Source: WHSW01 sp963722175
Lineage (GTDB): Bacteria; Actinomycetota; Thermoleophilia; Solirubrobacterales; 70-9
Reading direction: 5' to 3'
DNA: 64,000 nt
Assembly: GCA_963722175.1 (NCBI GenBank)
Contig: CAVRKA010000003.1
Location: forward strand, 1 to 64,000
A program made the position numbers and the translations under genes. Shown in pieces: positions 11,710-20,711 of this stretch (its first letter is position 1; each line of letters starts with the position of its first letter). Below the pieces are notes generated by a model. It searched no databases. It worked only from the letters and a program-made list of their open reading frames with translations, and was not told the origin of the DNA.

Positions 11710-12262
11710 AGATCCGCGGCAGGGTCAGCGGCCGCTCGCGCAGCGCGTGGCCGAGCAGCCCGGCGACCCCGGTGTAGAAGCCCTTGCGGGAGACCTGGTC
11801 GAAGACGATTCGCACCTCGCCGCGCGCGAGGCCGGCCCGCAGCAGGCCGCCGCTGACCTCGATCCGGTCGGCGAGCCGCAGCAGCTCGACCTCGATCCCG
11901 CGCCCCGACTGATCGCGAACGGCGTGGTGGTAGGTGCAGGCGTCGTTGACCAACCGGGCGCGCGCCGCCGGCTCGCCGGCCTCGGTGAACAGCCGCTCGG
12001 CGAACGCCCCGCCGTCGTCGGTGTAGACGCCGCCGCGCGAGATCCCGTCGTAGAGGCCGGCGTCGTGGATCAGCGCCGCGCAGAGCGCGACCTCGCGGTC
12101 GATCTCCATCCCGCGCCGCTCGGCGAGCAACTCGACGAACATGAAGCAGCGCACGCAGTGACGCTCCATCGGGCCGTCGATCTCGCCGCTCGCCGCGCGC
12201 AGCTCGCCCAGGCAGCGCCGCTCGAGCGGCGTCTCGACCAGCTCGTCGGCCCGGGCGCTCAC
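11690..12262 (-). CDS. HD-domain protein (putative metal-dependent phosphohydrolase)
   Basis: A 190-residue protein with an HD-type arrangement of metal ligands: an early His (ERHCVRCFMF), the paired HD in LIHDAGLYDG, and a later CTYHHAVRDQS. HD proteins usually hydrolyse phosphate esters or nucleotides; the substrate is unknown. The start chosen is the GTG at 12262, because it overlaps the stop of the upstream aminotransferase gene (GTGA at 12259-12262), giving a translationally coupled third gene after cimA and the DegT aminotransferase. Confidence 0.75.
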   Translation of the reverse strand: MSARADELVETPLERRCLGELRAASGEIDGPMERHCVRCFMFVELLAERRGMEIDREVALCAALIHDAGLYDGISRGGVYTDDGGAFAERLFTEAGEPAARARLVNDACTYHHAVRDQSGRGIEVELLRLADRIEVSGGLLRAGLARGEVRIVFDQVSRKGFYTGVAGLLGHALRERPLTLPRIFKASGG

Positions 12263-13422
12263 GTCCAGGACCCCCGCAGCGCCTCGGCGAGCGCCTCGCA
12301 GACCCGGTCGATGTGTCCCTCGGCCAGGTCCGGGAAGAACGGCAGCGCCAGCAGTCGAGCCGAGGCGTCCTCGGCGACCGGGAAGCGGCCGTCCCGGAAC
12401 CCGAACCGGTTTCGGATGTGTTCGAGGAGGTGGATGCTCGGCATATACGCCTTCGCCTCGACCTCGCGCTGGTCGAGGTCGGCGACCACGGCATCGCGGT
12501 CGGCGCCGGCCGGCAGCCGGATCGCGTAGACGAACCAGCTGCGCCGCGCCTCGCCGTCGTCGGCGCAGGGGAGCACCAGGCCGGCCGGATCTCCCTCCCC
12601 CGCAGGCGCGCCGTAGTCGAGCGCCGCCAGCCGCTCCGTGTACAGCGCCGCGACCCGGGCGCGGCCGGCGAGCAGCTCGTCGAGCCGCTCGAGCTGGGCG
12701 ACCCCGAGCGCGGCCTGCACCTCGGTCAGCCGGTAGTTGAAGCCGAGCCGATCGTGGTCGACCCAGCTCATGTCCGGCGCCCGGCCCTGGTTGCGCTCGC
12801 TGCGCAGGCGGGCGGCGACCTCCGGATCGGAGACCGCCAGCATCCCGCCCTCGCCGGTCGTCATCTGCTTGTTGGCGTAGAACGCGAAGGTCGCGAGGTT
12901 TCCGCGTGAGCCGACGAGGCGGCCCTCGGAGTCGCGGGCTCCGAGCGCCTCGCAGGCGTCCTCGAGCAGCGCGAGGCCGCCCTCGGCGGCGACCTGCTCG
13001 AGCTCGGGCACCGCGGCGGGGTAGCCGAGGATGTCGACCGGCAGCAGGCCCCTGGTCCGCTCGCCGATCGCCTCCCACGCCTTCGCCGGGTCGAGGTTGA
13101 GGGTGATCGGATCGACGTCGCAGAAGACCGGCGTCGCGTCCTCGTAGAGCAGGCAGTTGGCCGAGGCGACGAAGCTGAACGGCGAGGTGACGACCTCGTC
13201 GCCCTCGCCCCAGCCGAGCGCCCGAACCCCGAGGTGCAGCGCGGCGGTGCCCGAGGAGACCGCGACCGCGTCGGGCACGCCGAGGTAGTCGGCGAAGGCA
13301 CGCTCGAAGCGGTCCTGCATCGGTCCCAGCGACAGCCGGCCCGACCGCAGCACCTCGAGCACCAGCTCCTCCTCCCGCTCCCCGAGCACGGGCTTCGCAA
13401 GCGGGATCCTCTCCAAGCTCAT
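12259..13422 (-). CDS. DegT/DnrJ/EryC1/StrS-family PLP aminotransferase
   Basis: A 387-residue pyridoxal-phosphate enzyme of the sugar-aminotransferase family, which normally aminates keto-sugar nucleotides. Key segments are SSGTAALHLGVRALG (cofactor phosphate binding), LLEDACEALGAR (Asp binding the pyridine nitrogen) and the Schiff-base lysine in YANKQMTTGEGG. The ATG at 13422 was chosen because it overlaps the cimA stop (ATGA) and begins a typical N-terminus (SLERIPLAKPVLGEREEE). Upstream cimA and downstream HD-domain gene are both translationally coupled to it. No glycan cluster surrounds it, so its acceptor is unclear. Confidence 0.9.
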   Translation of the reverse strand: MSLERIPLAKPVLGEREEELVLEVLRSGRLSLGPMQDRFERAFADYLGVPDAVAVSSGTAALHLGVRALGWGEGDEVVTSPFSFVASANCLLYEDATPVFCDVDPITLNLDPAKAWEAIGERTRGLLPVDILGYPAAVPELEQVAAEGGLALLEDACEALGARDSEGRLVGSRGNLATFAFYANKQMTTGEGGMLAVSDPEVAARLRSERNQGRAPDMSWVDHDRLGFNYRLTEVQAALGVAQLERLDELLAGRARVAALYTERLAALDYGAPAGEGDPAGLVLPCADDGEARRSWFVYAIRLPAGADRDAVVADLDQREVEAKAYMPSIHLLEHIRNRFGFRDGRFPVAEDASARLLALPFFPDLAEGHIDRVCEALAEALRGSWT

Positions 13423-15059
13423 CCTTCGCGTTTCCCCCGCACCCCCGCAGGCGAAGCCGAGGAGGTGACGGGGTCTTGTTCCTGGGACGTGGCGGGAGTT
13501 GTTCTCGGCTGGAATGCATATTCCAGGCTGTCCACCAGCGCTTCCCAGGACGCCTCGATGATGTTCTCCGAGACGCCGATCGAGCCCCACTCGCGCTCGT
13601 GATCGGTCGAGTCGAGCAGGACCCGGGTGATCGCGCCCGTCCCGTGAGCACCCTCGATCAGCCGGACCTTGAAGTTGGTCAGCTCGATATGGGGGAGCTG
13701 CGGATGGTGCTCCTGAAGCGCATCGCGCAGGGCTCGGTCGAGGGCGTTGACCGGGCCGTCTCCCTCGGCCGTGTGGAGATACCGGGTCCCGTCGACCCAG
13801 AGCTTGATCGTCGCCTGGGTGTCGACGTAGCCCTGCTCGTTCTTCTCGACGATCACCCGGTAGCCCTCGAGGCGGAACAGGGGCTGGTAGGACCCTGCCT
13901 CACGCCGCAGCAGGAGCTCGAACGAGGCGTCGGCGGCCTCGTAGTGATAACCCCGATGCTCGCGCTCCTTGACCCGCTCCAGCACCCGCTTGGCGGCGTC
14001 GGCGTCGAGGTCGATCCCGGCACTCTCCGCGCGCGAGACGACGGAGCCGCGCCCGCTGAGCTCGGAGATCAGCACGTCGCGGCTGTTGCCGACCTGAGCC
14101 GGGTCCATGTGCTCGAAGGTGCGGGCGTCGGCCTGAACCCCCGCCACGTGCATGCCGCCCTTGTGGGCGAAGGCGTTGCGCCCGACATACGGCTGGTCGG
14201 GGTTCGGGGTCGTGTTCGTGAGCTCGTCGACGAAATGCGCGGTCTCGGTGAGCAGCTTCAGCCGATCGGGCGGCACGCACTCGTAGCCGAGCTTCAGCTG
14301 CAGAGCCGGCAAGATCGAGACCAGGTTCGCGTTGCCGCAGCGCTCGCCGTACCCGTTGATCGTCCCCTGCACCATCCGCGCTCCGGCGACCACCGCGGCG
14401 ACTGAGCTCGCGACCCCGCACTCGAGGTCGTTGTGCGCGTGGATTCCGACCTCGACCTTGTCCCCGAGCTCGGCGACGACCGCCGCCGTCGCCTCGGCCA
14501 CCTGCGCGGGCAGGCTGGAGCCGTTCGTGTCGCAGATGGTGACGTTCTCGGCCCCGGCCACGACCGCGGCGCGCAGGCACTCGAGCGCGTACCCGGGGTC
14601 GTCACGCCAGGCGTCGAAGAAGTGCTCGGCGTCGTAGACGACCCGCTTTCCCTCTGAGCGCGCGTAGTTCACCGAGTCGACGATCATCGACAGGTTCTCG
14701 TCGCGCGAGACCTTGGTCACCTTCTCCAGGTGCAACCCCCAGGTCTTGCCGACGAAGGTGATCACCGGCGCCGCGGCGCCGACCAGGTCACGCAGCGCGG
14801 CGTCCTCGTCCGCGGGGACGTCGCGCCGGCGCGTCATCCCGAACGCGCAGACCTGCGCCTGCTCGAGCTCGACCTCGGCCAGCAGCCGGAAGAGCTCCGC
14901 CTCCTTCGGGTTCGAGCTCGGGAAGCCGGCCTCGACGAAGCCGACGCCGAGCCGGTCCAGCGCTTTCACGACGCGCACCTTCTCGGCCGCCGACAGCGAC
15001 ATGCCATGGCCCTGCATGCCGTCGCGGAGGGTCGTGTCGTAGAGCTTTACCTGGGTCAT
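13419..15059 (-). CDS. cimA: Citramalate synthase
   Basis: This 546-residue enzyme condenses pyruvate with acetyl-CoA to (R)-citramalate, the entry to threonine-independent isoleucine synthesis. It has the DRE-TIM metallolyase start VKLYDTTLRDGMQG, the metal-binding HAHND, NGYGERCGNANL and the regulatory C-terminal domain (about 390-520). The DGMQGHGMSLS sequence and lack of DGEQSPG distinguish it from LeuA, which is encoded separately at 24427. The next steps use LeuCD and LeuB, also in this window. A GGAAAGG ribosome-binding site precedes the ATG. It is coupled through ATGA to the aminotransferase at 12259. Confidence 0.94.
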   Translation of the reverse strand: MTQVKLYDTTLRDGMQGHGMSLSAAEKVRVVKALDRLGVGFVEAGFPSSNPKEAELFRLLAEVELEQAQVCAFGMTRRRDVPADEDAALRDLVGAAAPVITFVGKTWGLHLEKVTKVSRDENLSMIVDSVNYARSEGKRVVYDAEHFFDAWRDDPGYALECLRAAVVAGAENVTICDTNGSSLPAQVAEATAAVVAELGDKVEVGIHAHNDLECGVASSVAAVVAGARMVQGTINGYGERCGNANLVSILPALQLKLGYECVPPDRLKLLTETAHFVDELTNTTPNPDQPYVGRNAFAHKGGMHVAGVQADARTFEHMDPAQVGNSRDVLISELSGRGSVVSRAESAGIDLDADAAKRVLERVKEREHRGYHYEAADASFELLLRREAGSYQPLFRLEGYRVIVEKNEQGYVDTQATIKLWVDGTRYLHTAEGDGPVNALDRALRDALQEHHPQLPHIELTNFKVRLIEGAHGTGAITRVLLDSTDHEREWGSIGVSENIIEASWEALVDSLEYAFQPRTTPATSQEQDPVTSSASPAGVRGKREG

Positions 15060-15179
15060 TGATGCCTTTCCGGTCCGAGGTGACGAGCGAGTCGGGGCGC
15101 GGGTGAAGCCGCGCGGCCGCGTGCCGCTAAGCGGTCGCGGCGGTGCTAATTCGCTCGATGGCCTCGAGATACGGCATCG

Positions 15180-16112
15180 TCAGCCGCTTACCTTACTCGG
15201 CTCTTCGACCGGGTCCAGCCATTCCGCGTACTCGGGGGCGCGGCCGTGCAGGGCGTCCTCGAACTTCGCCTGAATCACCTTGGTCAGCTCCCCCGGGTCG
15301 CCCAGCACGTGCCCGTCGACCTCGCGCACCGGGACCAGCTCCGCGGCGGTGCCGCAGAGGAAGATCTCCTCGGCGAGGTAGAGCTCGGCGCGGGCGACGT
15401 CGCGCTCGACCACCTTGTAGCCGAGGTCCTCGGCGATCTGGACGATCGACTTGCGGCTGATCCCGTCGAGAATCGAGTTCGTGTGACCCGGGGTCACCAG
15501 CTCGCCCTCGCGGAGCAGGAAGATGTTCTCTCCCGAGCCCTCGCAGACGAGGCCGGCCTCGTCGAGCAGGATCGCCTCGTCGTACCCGGACTGGGCCGCC
15601 TCGGTCTTCGCGAGGATCGAGTTCAGGTACTGGCCCGACGCCTTCGCGTGCGGGATCAGGCCGGCGGGTGAGATCCGGCGCCAGGAGGCGACCTTGGCGC
15701 GGACGCCGTTGCGCTTCCCCTCCTCGCCCAGATAGGCGCCCCACGGCCAGACGGCGACCATCACGTCCACCGGCCCGGTCGGCGCATACAGCCCCATCTC
15801 GCCGTAGCCGCGCCAGGCGAGCGGGCGGATGTAGCAGCTCGAGAGCCCGTTGCGGCGGATCAGCTCGTTGGTCGCCTCGCGGATCTGGTCGGGCGTGTAG
15901 GGCAGCGTCAGGTAGTAGAGCTCGGCGGAGTTGGCGAGCCGCTCGAGGTGCTCGCGGTGGCGAAAGACAGCCGGGCCGCGCTCGGTCTCGTAGCAGCGAA
16001 TCCCCTCGAAGACGCCGGTCCCGTAGTGGAGCCCGTGGCTGAGAACGTGGACCCGGGCGTCGTCCCAGGGCACGAACTCGCCGTTGATCCAGATCCACTC
16101 GGACTTCTCCAC
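15180..16112 (-). CDS. ilvE: Branched-chain amino acid aminotransferase
   Basis: This 310-residue fold-type IV PLP enzyme transfers an amino group from glutamate to the keto acids of valine, leucine and isoleucine. It shows WINGEFVPWDDARVHVLSHG and GTGVFEGIR, the catalytic lysine region HAKASGQYLNS, and the EGSGENIFL / TPGHTNSILDGISRKS cofactor motifs. The GTG at 16112 was chosen because a GGAGGA ribosome-binding site lies 5-6 bases upstream and it gives the standard family N-terminus. It lies 120 bases upstream of cimA on the same strand and probably leads that operon. Confidence 0.95.
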   Translation of the reverse strand: MEKSEWIWINGEFVPWDDARVHVLSHGLHYGTGVFEGIRCYETERGPAVFRHREHLERLANSAELYYLTLPYTPDQIREATNELIRRNGLSSCYIRPLAWRGYGEMGLYAPTGPVDVMVAVWPWGAYLGEEGKRNGVRAKVASWRRISPAGLIPHAKASGQYLNSILAKTEAAQSGYDEAILLDEAGLVCEGSGENIFLLREGELVTPGHTNSILDGISRKSIVQIAEDLGYKVVERDVARAELYLAEEIFLCGTAAELVPVREVDGHVLGDPGELTKVIQAKFEDALHGRAPEYAEWLDPVEEPSKVSG

Positions 16113-16146
16113 GTCTTCCTCCAGTCGACTCTGAATGACTGCGACA

Positions 16147-16176
16147 AGTATGCCCGAGGATCCGCCGGCCGTCGAA
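16147..16176 (-). promoter_or_regulatory. Candidate ilvE promoter
   Basis: On the minus strand TTCGAC (complement of 16171-16176) and CATACT (complement of 16147-16152) are separated by 18 bases, about 35 bases before the ilvE start. This is a moderate match to a sigma-70 promoter. Confidence 0.35.
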
Positions 16177-16230
16177 CCGGCGCACGGCGGATTTCGGGCC
16201 GCTAGCGTGGCCCGGGAGGTGAACGGGGGG

Positions 16231-17502
16231 ATGAAGCTCGGGGTGATCACGGCGCTGCTCGCCGCGGCGGTCTTTGCCGCGCCGGCGGCCGCGCAGTCGC
16301 CGTACGCCGGGCGCTTCGAGACCACGGTCAACGACTACACGTTCGAGCAGGCACCGGACTGGATGCCGGGCGGCAGGCGGGTGGTGGCGCACGCTCCCCC
16401 CGCCGAGCGCGAGGCCAACCAGATCTTCACCTCACGCCTCGACGGCACCGACCGCGTCTGCCTGACGTGCGAAACCGTCGGCCCGAACATGGTCCCGGTC
16501 GCCCAGCCGCACGGCGACTGGGTCCTCTACCACGGCTGGAGCGGACACCGGCTCACCGTCGGCGCGCCCGGGTTCGGCGGCATGGGCTCCGACCTCTGGG
16601 CGGTGCGCGCCGATGGCAGCGGCGACCCGGTCCGGTTGACCACCTCGGAGGAGGGCCACGACAACTTCCACGCCTACTGGTCGCCCGACGGCAACTGGAT
16701 CGCCTGGACGTCGCTGAACTGGAACCTGGTCACCGAGGACGGAAACGGCAAGTCCGAGGTCCGGGTCGCGCGATTCCGCACCGGCGGCGCACAGGGCGCG
16801 CGGCTGACCGACATCCACACCGTCCGCCCACCGAACGGCCACTGGTACGAGACCCAGTGGTGGGCTCCCGACGGCTCCGGCTTCCTCTACACCGAGTCGG
16901 TCGGCGAGTCGATCAACAACGAGCTCTTCTTCTGCCGGCTGCCGAATCGGACCCGGGGGCGCTGCGACCCGGTACGGCTGACCCGGGATCCCGCTTGGGA
17001 CGAGCAGGCGATCTTCACCCCGGACATGACGCGGATCATCTTCATGTCGACCCGCGACAACCCGGGCGCCTTCAATGACTACGCGATGGTCGCGCAGCTG
17101 CTCGGGCTGCCGGCCGACTACGACTACCTCCTGATCCTGCCCGTGTTCGAGCTCGCCTTCCTGCAGCCGGTGTTCGAGCAGGCCACCGACCTCTACGACT
17201 TCCCCGTCCGTTACACGGACGGCGAGGTCTCGGGCGCCGGGCCGGTGCGCCGCCTGACCAGGAGCGGCGAGCGGGGCTGGGTGAAGCCGGAGTTCGCCTT
17301 CGACGACTCAGGCGAGCGACTGCTGTGGACGCAGGTGCGGATCCACGAGGGGGTGCGGGTCGACCAGCGGCTCGACGCGATCGCCGAGCTCCAGCAGCTG
17401 GTCGCCTTCCTCCAGGACCCGAGCGCCGCCACCCAGAGCCAGCTCGGGATCGGCGTCCCGACCGAGAAGGTGACCGTCATCGGGCGCTTCCGCCCCCGCT
17501 GA
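16231..17502 (+). CDS. Secreted TolB-like beta-propeller protein
   Basis: A 423-residue exported protein. A signal peptide (KLGVITALLAAAVFAAPAAAQS) is followed by repeated WD40-like PD40 strands of the TolB type: QAPDWMPGGRRVV, HAYWSPDGNWIAWTS, TQWWAPDGSGFLY and PEFAFDDSGERLLWT. Such propellers usually bind proteins or sugars; no catalytic domain is visible. The ATG at 16231 follows a good GGAGGTGA ribosome-binding site 8 bases upstream and places the signal peptide at the N-terminus, better than longer upstream frames. It is divergent from ilvE and convergent with leuB. Confidence 0.85.
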   Translation: MKLGVITALLAAAVFAAPAAAQSPYAGRFETTVNDYTFEQAPDWMPGGRRVVAHAPPAEREANQIFTSRLDGTDRVCLTCETVGPNMVPVAQPHGDWVLYHGWSGHRLTVGAPGFGGMGSDLWAVRADGSGDPVRLTTSEEGHDNFHAYWSPDGNWIAWTSLNWNLVTEDGNGKSEVRVARFRTGGAQGARLTDIHTVRPPNGHWYETQWWAPDGSGFLYTESVGESINNELFFCRLPNRTRGRCDPVRLTRDPAWDEQAIFTPDMTRIIFMSTRDNPGAFNDYAMVAQLLGLPADYDYLLILPVFELAFLQPVFEQATDLYDFPVRYTDGEVSGAGPVRRLTRSGERGWVKPEFAFDDSGERLLWTQVRIHEGVRVDQRLDAIAELQQLVAFLQDPSAATQSQLGIGVPTEKVTVIGRFRPR

Positions 17503-17509
17503 CCCGCGT

Positions 17510-18550
17510 TCAGCGGGATCCGAGGCTCGTGAGCACAGCCGAGGTCATCTCCTCGGTGCCCGCCTCGCCGCCCAGGTCCGGCGTGCGCAGCCCGCGCGCC
17601 AGCACCGCGTCGACCGCGGCCTCGATCGCCGCCGCCTCGTCGTTCATCCCGAGCCCGTCGCGAAGCAGCATCGCCCCCGACAGCACCGTCGCCAGCGGGT
17701 TCGCGGCCCCGCTGCCGGCGATGTCGGGGGCGGAGCCGTGGACCGGCTCGAACACCCCGGGACCGCCGTCGCCGAGGCTCGCGGAGGGCAGCATCCCGAG
17801 CGAGCCGGTGAGCATCGCCGATTCGTCGGAGAGGATGTCGCCGAACATGTTCTCGGTCAGGATGACGTCGAACCGCGCCGGGTCCGACACCAGCTGCATC
17901 GCCGCGTTGTCGACCAGCATGTGGTCGAGCTCGACGTCCGCGTACTCGCCGGCCAGAGCGCTGACGGTCTGGCGCCACAGCCGCGAGGTCTCGATCACGT
18001 TCGCCTTGTCGACGGAGGTCACGCGGCCGCGACGGCGCTGTGCCGCCTCGAACCCGACCCGCGCGATCCGCTCGACCTCGGCGACCGTGTAGACGCAGGT
18101 GTCGAAGGCGCGGTCGCCCTCGCGTCCGCGGTCGCCGAAGTAGATCCCGCCGGTCAGCTCGCGGACGACCAGGAGGTCGGTGCCGGCGATCACCTCCGGG
18201 CGCAGCGGGCTCGCATCGACCAGCGCCGGGATCGGTTTCACCGGGCGCAGGTTGGCGAACAGGCCGAGCCCCTTCCGGAGGCCGAGCAGCCCCTGCTCGG
18301 GCCGCGGCGCGTCGGGGTCGGTCGTGTCCCACTTCGGCCCGCCGACCGCACCGAGCAGGACGGCGTCGGCCGCGCGGCAGGCGTCGAGCACCGCGTCGGT
18401 GAGCGCGGTCCCGTCGGCGTCGATCGAGGCGCCGCCGACCAGGTGCTGCTCGTATTCGAACGAGCCGACCGCGTCGAGGACGCGCCGCGCCGACTCGACG
18501 ATCTCCGGGCCGATCCCGTCCCCGGGCAACAGGACGATCTTCGGCGCCAT
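17510..18550 (-). CDS. leuB: 3-isopropylmalate dehydrogenase
   Basis: A 346-residue NAD-dependent decarboxylating dehydrogenase that turns 3-isopropylmalate into 2-oxoisocaproate in leucine synthesis; it also serves the citramalate route. Seen are LPGDGIGPEIV, LLGAVGGPKWD, the substrate-binding RELTGGIYFGDR, the catalytic Lys in VDKANVIETSRLWR, the Mg-binding MLVDNAAMQL and DILSDESAMLTGSLGMLPSAS, and the NAD site EPVHGSAPDIAG. Its ATG directly abuts the stop of the methyltransferase gene (TAGATG). It is the last gene of the leuC-leuD-gdh-methyltransferase-leuB run. Confidence 0.97.
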   Translation of the reverse strand: MAPKIVLLPGDGIGPEIVESARRVLDAVGSFEYEQHLVGGASIDADGTALTDAVLDACRAADAVLLGAVGGPKWDTTDPDAPRPEQGLLGLRKGLGLFANLRPVKPIPALVDASPLRPEVIAGTDLLVVRELTGGIYFGDRGREGDRAFDTCVYTVAEVERIARVGFEAAQRRRGRVTSVDKANVIETSRLWRQTVSALAGEYADVELDHMLVDNAAMQLVSDPARFDVILTENMFGDILSDESAMLTGSLGMLPSASLGDGGPGVFEPVHGSAPDIAGSGAANPLATVLSGAMLLRDGLGMNDEAAAIEAAVDAVLARGLRTPDLGGEAGTEEMTSAVLTSLGSR

Positions 18551-19330
18551 CTACGCGGGCCTGTGCGCCGAGATGTTGAGGCGGACGTACTCGAGGATCA
18601 GGGGCCGCGACATCGATCCGAGCACGGCGTCGATGAACTCATCGTGGAGGCTCTCGGGCAAGCGCGCGAGGTGCTTCGCCAGCACCACCGTCCGCGCGAA
18701 CGCCCGCGGGTCCGGGGGTTCGACGGTGCGCGGCTCGAGCCAGACGCCGGCCGGCTCGACCGCGAGCCCGGCGCGCTCGAGCCGGTCCCGGGTATCGCCC
18801 ACGGAGGCGAAGTTGGTCGCCGCCACCATCCCGCTCAGGTAGTCGGCGAAGCGCTCGTCGCCCTGCAGCGACTCGAGCGCCCGCTCCCACTCGGCGATGT
18901 TGCCCTTGCCGCCGCACTGGGCCTCGAGGCTGCCGCCCGGACGTAGCACCTCATGCAGGCGCTCGAACAGGCGCTCGTGATCGAGGATCCAGTGGAAGGT
19001 CGCGTTCGAGAAGACGGCGTCGACCGGCTCGGTGAGCTCCAACGCCAGCAGGTCGGAGACGATCAGCTCGACCCGGTCGCCGAACTGGGACAGGTTCTCC
19101 GTCGCGTGCTCGATCATCTGGCTCGAGGCGTCGACGCCGATCACCTTGCCGTCGGGGAGCCGCTCCAGCAGCAGCGCCGTCACCCGCCCGCTGCCGCACC
19201 CGGCGTCGAGGACCGTCTCGTCACCGCGCAGCTCGAGTCGGGCCAGGACCTCGCGACCCCACTCCTCCTGCGGCGCAGCGACCTCGTGATACGTCTTCGC
19301 GTCCCACTCCACCGGTCCACTTTCGCTCAT
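18551..19330 (-). CDS. SAM-dependent methyltransferase, trans-aconitate methyltransferase-like
   Basis: A 259-residue class I methyltransferase. Motif I is VLDAGCGSGRVTALLLERLPDG, motif II VIGVDASSQMI, with FSNATFHWILDHERLFERLHEVLRPGG further on. The FHWI-type segment and overall length are like Tam, the trans-aconitate 2-methyltransferase. A GAGGTG ribosome-binding site sits 6 bases before the ATG. The gene lies between gdh and leuB with no gap before leuB, so the substrate may be an isopropylmalate-pathway acid rather than aconitate; this is inference from context. The start at 19330 removes a non-homologous upstream extension. Confidence 0.85.
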   Translation of the reverse strand: MSESGPVEWDAKTYHEVAAPQEEWGREVLARLELRGDETVLDAGCGSGRVTALLLERLPDGKVIGVDASSQMIEHATENLSQFGDRVELIVSDLLALELTEPVDAVFSNATFHWILDHERLFERLHEVLRPGGSLEAQCGGKGNIAEWERALESLQGDERFADYLSGMVAATNFASVGDTRDRLERAGLAVEPAGVWLEPRTVEPPDPRAFARTVVLAKHLARLPESLHDEFIDAVLGSMSRPLILEYVRLNISAHRPA

Positions 19331-19382
19331 TTGAGGCACCTCGACAGCGACGCGGCTCCGCGCCGGCCTCCGGCCGCCGGGA

Positions 19383-20711
19383 TCACGGGTACACCGCCCG
19401 CATCTCCGACGCCTGAGCGACCGGCTCGATTCCAACCCCCTGGGCGGCGGTTCGCCAGTCGACGCCCCACCGCTCGGCGGCGGCGAGCACGCGCGCCACG
19501 GCGTCGTTCATCTGCCGGCGGAGCCGCTCGAGGACATGCTCGGCGGTCCACGCCTCGCGCTGAATGTCCTGCGCCCACTCGTAGTAGCTGACCGCGACCC
19601 CGCCGCCGTTTGCGAGCAGGTCCGGCACGACCGGGATCTGCCGGTCGGCGAGGATCCGATCCGCCTCCGGGGTCGTCGGCCCGTTGGCCGCCTCGACGAC
19701 CAGCCTGCAGTCGACGTCGTTCGCGTTCTCCGCGGTGATCTGGTGCTCGAGCGCCGCCGGGATCAGCACGTCGCACGGCAGCGTCAGGACCTGCCGGCGG
19801 TCGATCTCCTCACCCTCGGGAAAGCCGCGGATGAAGCGGCTGCCGCCGACCCAGCGGTCGAGCGCGTCGAGGTCGAGTCCTCCTTCGTTGGCGACTCCTC
19901 CGGCCACGTCGGTGACCGCGACGATGCGTGCACCCCGGCGGGCGAGCTCGCGAGCCGCGACCGCGCCGACCTTGCCGTAGCCCTGGATCGCGACCCGGCT
20001 CCCGGCCAGCTCCCAGCCGAGGTGGTCGAGAATCGCCTCGAGGCAGATGACAACTCCGAGCCCGGTCGCGTCGCGGCGCAGCGCCGTGCCGCCGAGCACC
20101 TCCGGCTTGCCGGTGACGATCGCCGGCACCGGCTGGCCGTGCCCCTGGGAGTACGTGTCCATCATCCAGGCCATCTCGCGCTCCGAGGTCGCCATGTCGG
20201 GGGCCCCGATGTCGCGGTCCGGACCGATGATCGGCTCGAGCTCGGCGGTGTAGCGCCGGATCACCCGCTCGACCTCGGCGTCGGAGAGCCGGTTCGGATC
20301 GCAGCGTACGCCCCCCTTGGCGCCGCCGAACGGGAGCCCGAGCAGCGCGCACTTGTAGGTCATCCACATCGCCAACGCGGCGCACTCGCCCAGCGACACG
20401 CCGGGGGCGAAGCGGATTCCGCCCTTGGTCGGGCCCATGACCAGCGTGTGCTGGACCCGGTAGCCGGTCAGCTCCTGGATCTCGCCGGAGTCGCGGCGGA
20501 GGGGGAAGTTGACGATCAGACCCCGACGGGGCTCCAGCAAGCGCTGGCGGATGTCAGGCGAGAGCCCGAGCACCTCGGCGGCGCGCTCGAACTGCTCGAC
20601 CGCGACCCGGTACAGCTCCGAGCGCCACTCCGAGCCGGGCGAAACCAGGTGCTGCTCGGTCGCGAGGACGCTGTTCCAGCCACCGGTCCCGCGGCGCTCG
20701 TCTTGCGTCAT
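19383..20711 (-). CDS. gdhA: Glutamate dehydrogenase (Glu/Leu/Phe/Val dehydrogenase family)
   Basis: This 442-residue NAD(P)-dependent enzyme interconverts glutamate and 2-oxoglutarate plus ammonia. The catalytic region reads MGPTKGGIRFAPGV and LLGLPFGGAKGGVRCDP with the active-site lysine, followed by GAPDMATSEREMAWMMDTY and the Rossmann motif VAIQGYGKVGAVAARELARRGARIVAVTD. Length and these motifs favour glutamate over leucine dehydrogenase (usually about 365 residues), although its place between leuD and leuB makes a branched-chain role worth testing. Its start overlaps the leuD stop (ATGA). Glutamate made here would feed IlvE transamination. Confidence 0.92.
   Translation of the reverse strand: MTQDERRGTGGWNSVLATEQHLVSPGSEWRSELYRVAVEQFERAAEVLGLSPDIRQRLLEPRRGLIVNFPLRRDSGEIQELTGYRVQHTLVMGPTKGGIRFAPGVSLGECAALAMWMTYKCALLGLPFGGAKGGVRCDPNRLSDAEVERVIRRYTAELEPIIGPDRDIGAPDMATSEREMAWMMDTYSQGHGQPVPAIVTGKPEVLGGTALRRDATGLGVVICLEAILDHLGWELAGSRVAIQGYGKVGAVAARELARRGARIVAVTDVAGGVANEGGLDLDALDRWVGGSRFIRGFPEGEEIDRRQVLTLPCDVLIPAALEHQITAENANDVDCRLVVEAANGPTTPEADRILADRQIPVVPDLLANGGGVAVSYYEWAQDIQREAWTAEHVLERLRRQMNDAVARVLAAAERWGVDWRTAAQGVGIEPVAQASEMRAVYP

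Noticed and set aside
15127..15177. 16-codon frame MPYLEAIERISTAATA two bases after the ilvE stop
   Set aside because: No enrichment for isoleucine, leucine or valine and no hairpin after it; could be chance. Not called as a leader peptide for cimA.
19383..20711. Leucine dehydrogenase
   Set aside because: Length 442 and the KGGIRF / LPFGGAKGGV motifs fit glutamate dehydrogenase better, although the location in the leu operon made leucine dehydrogenase tempting.
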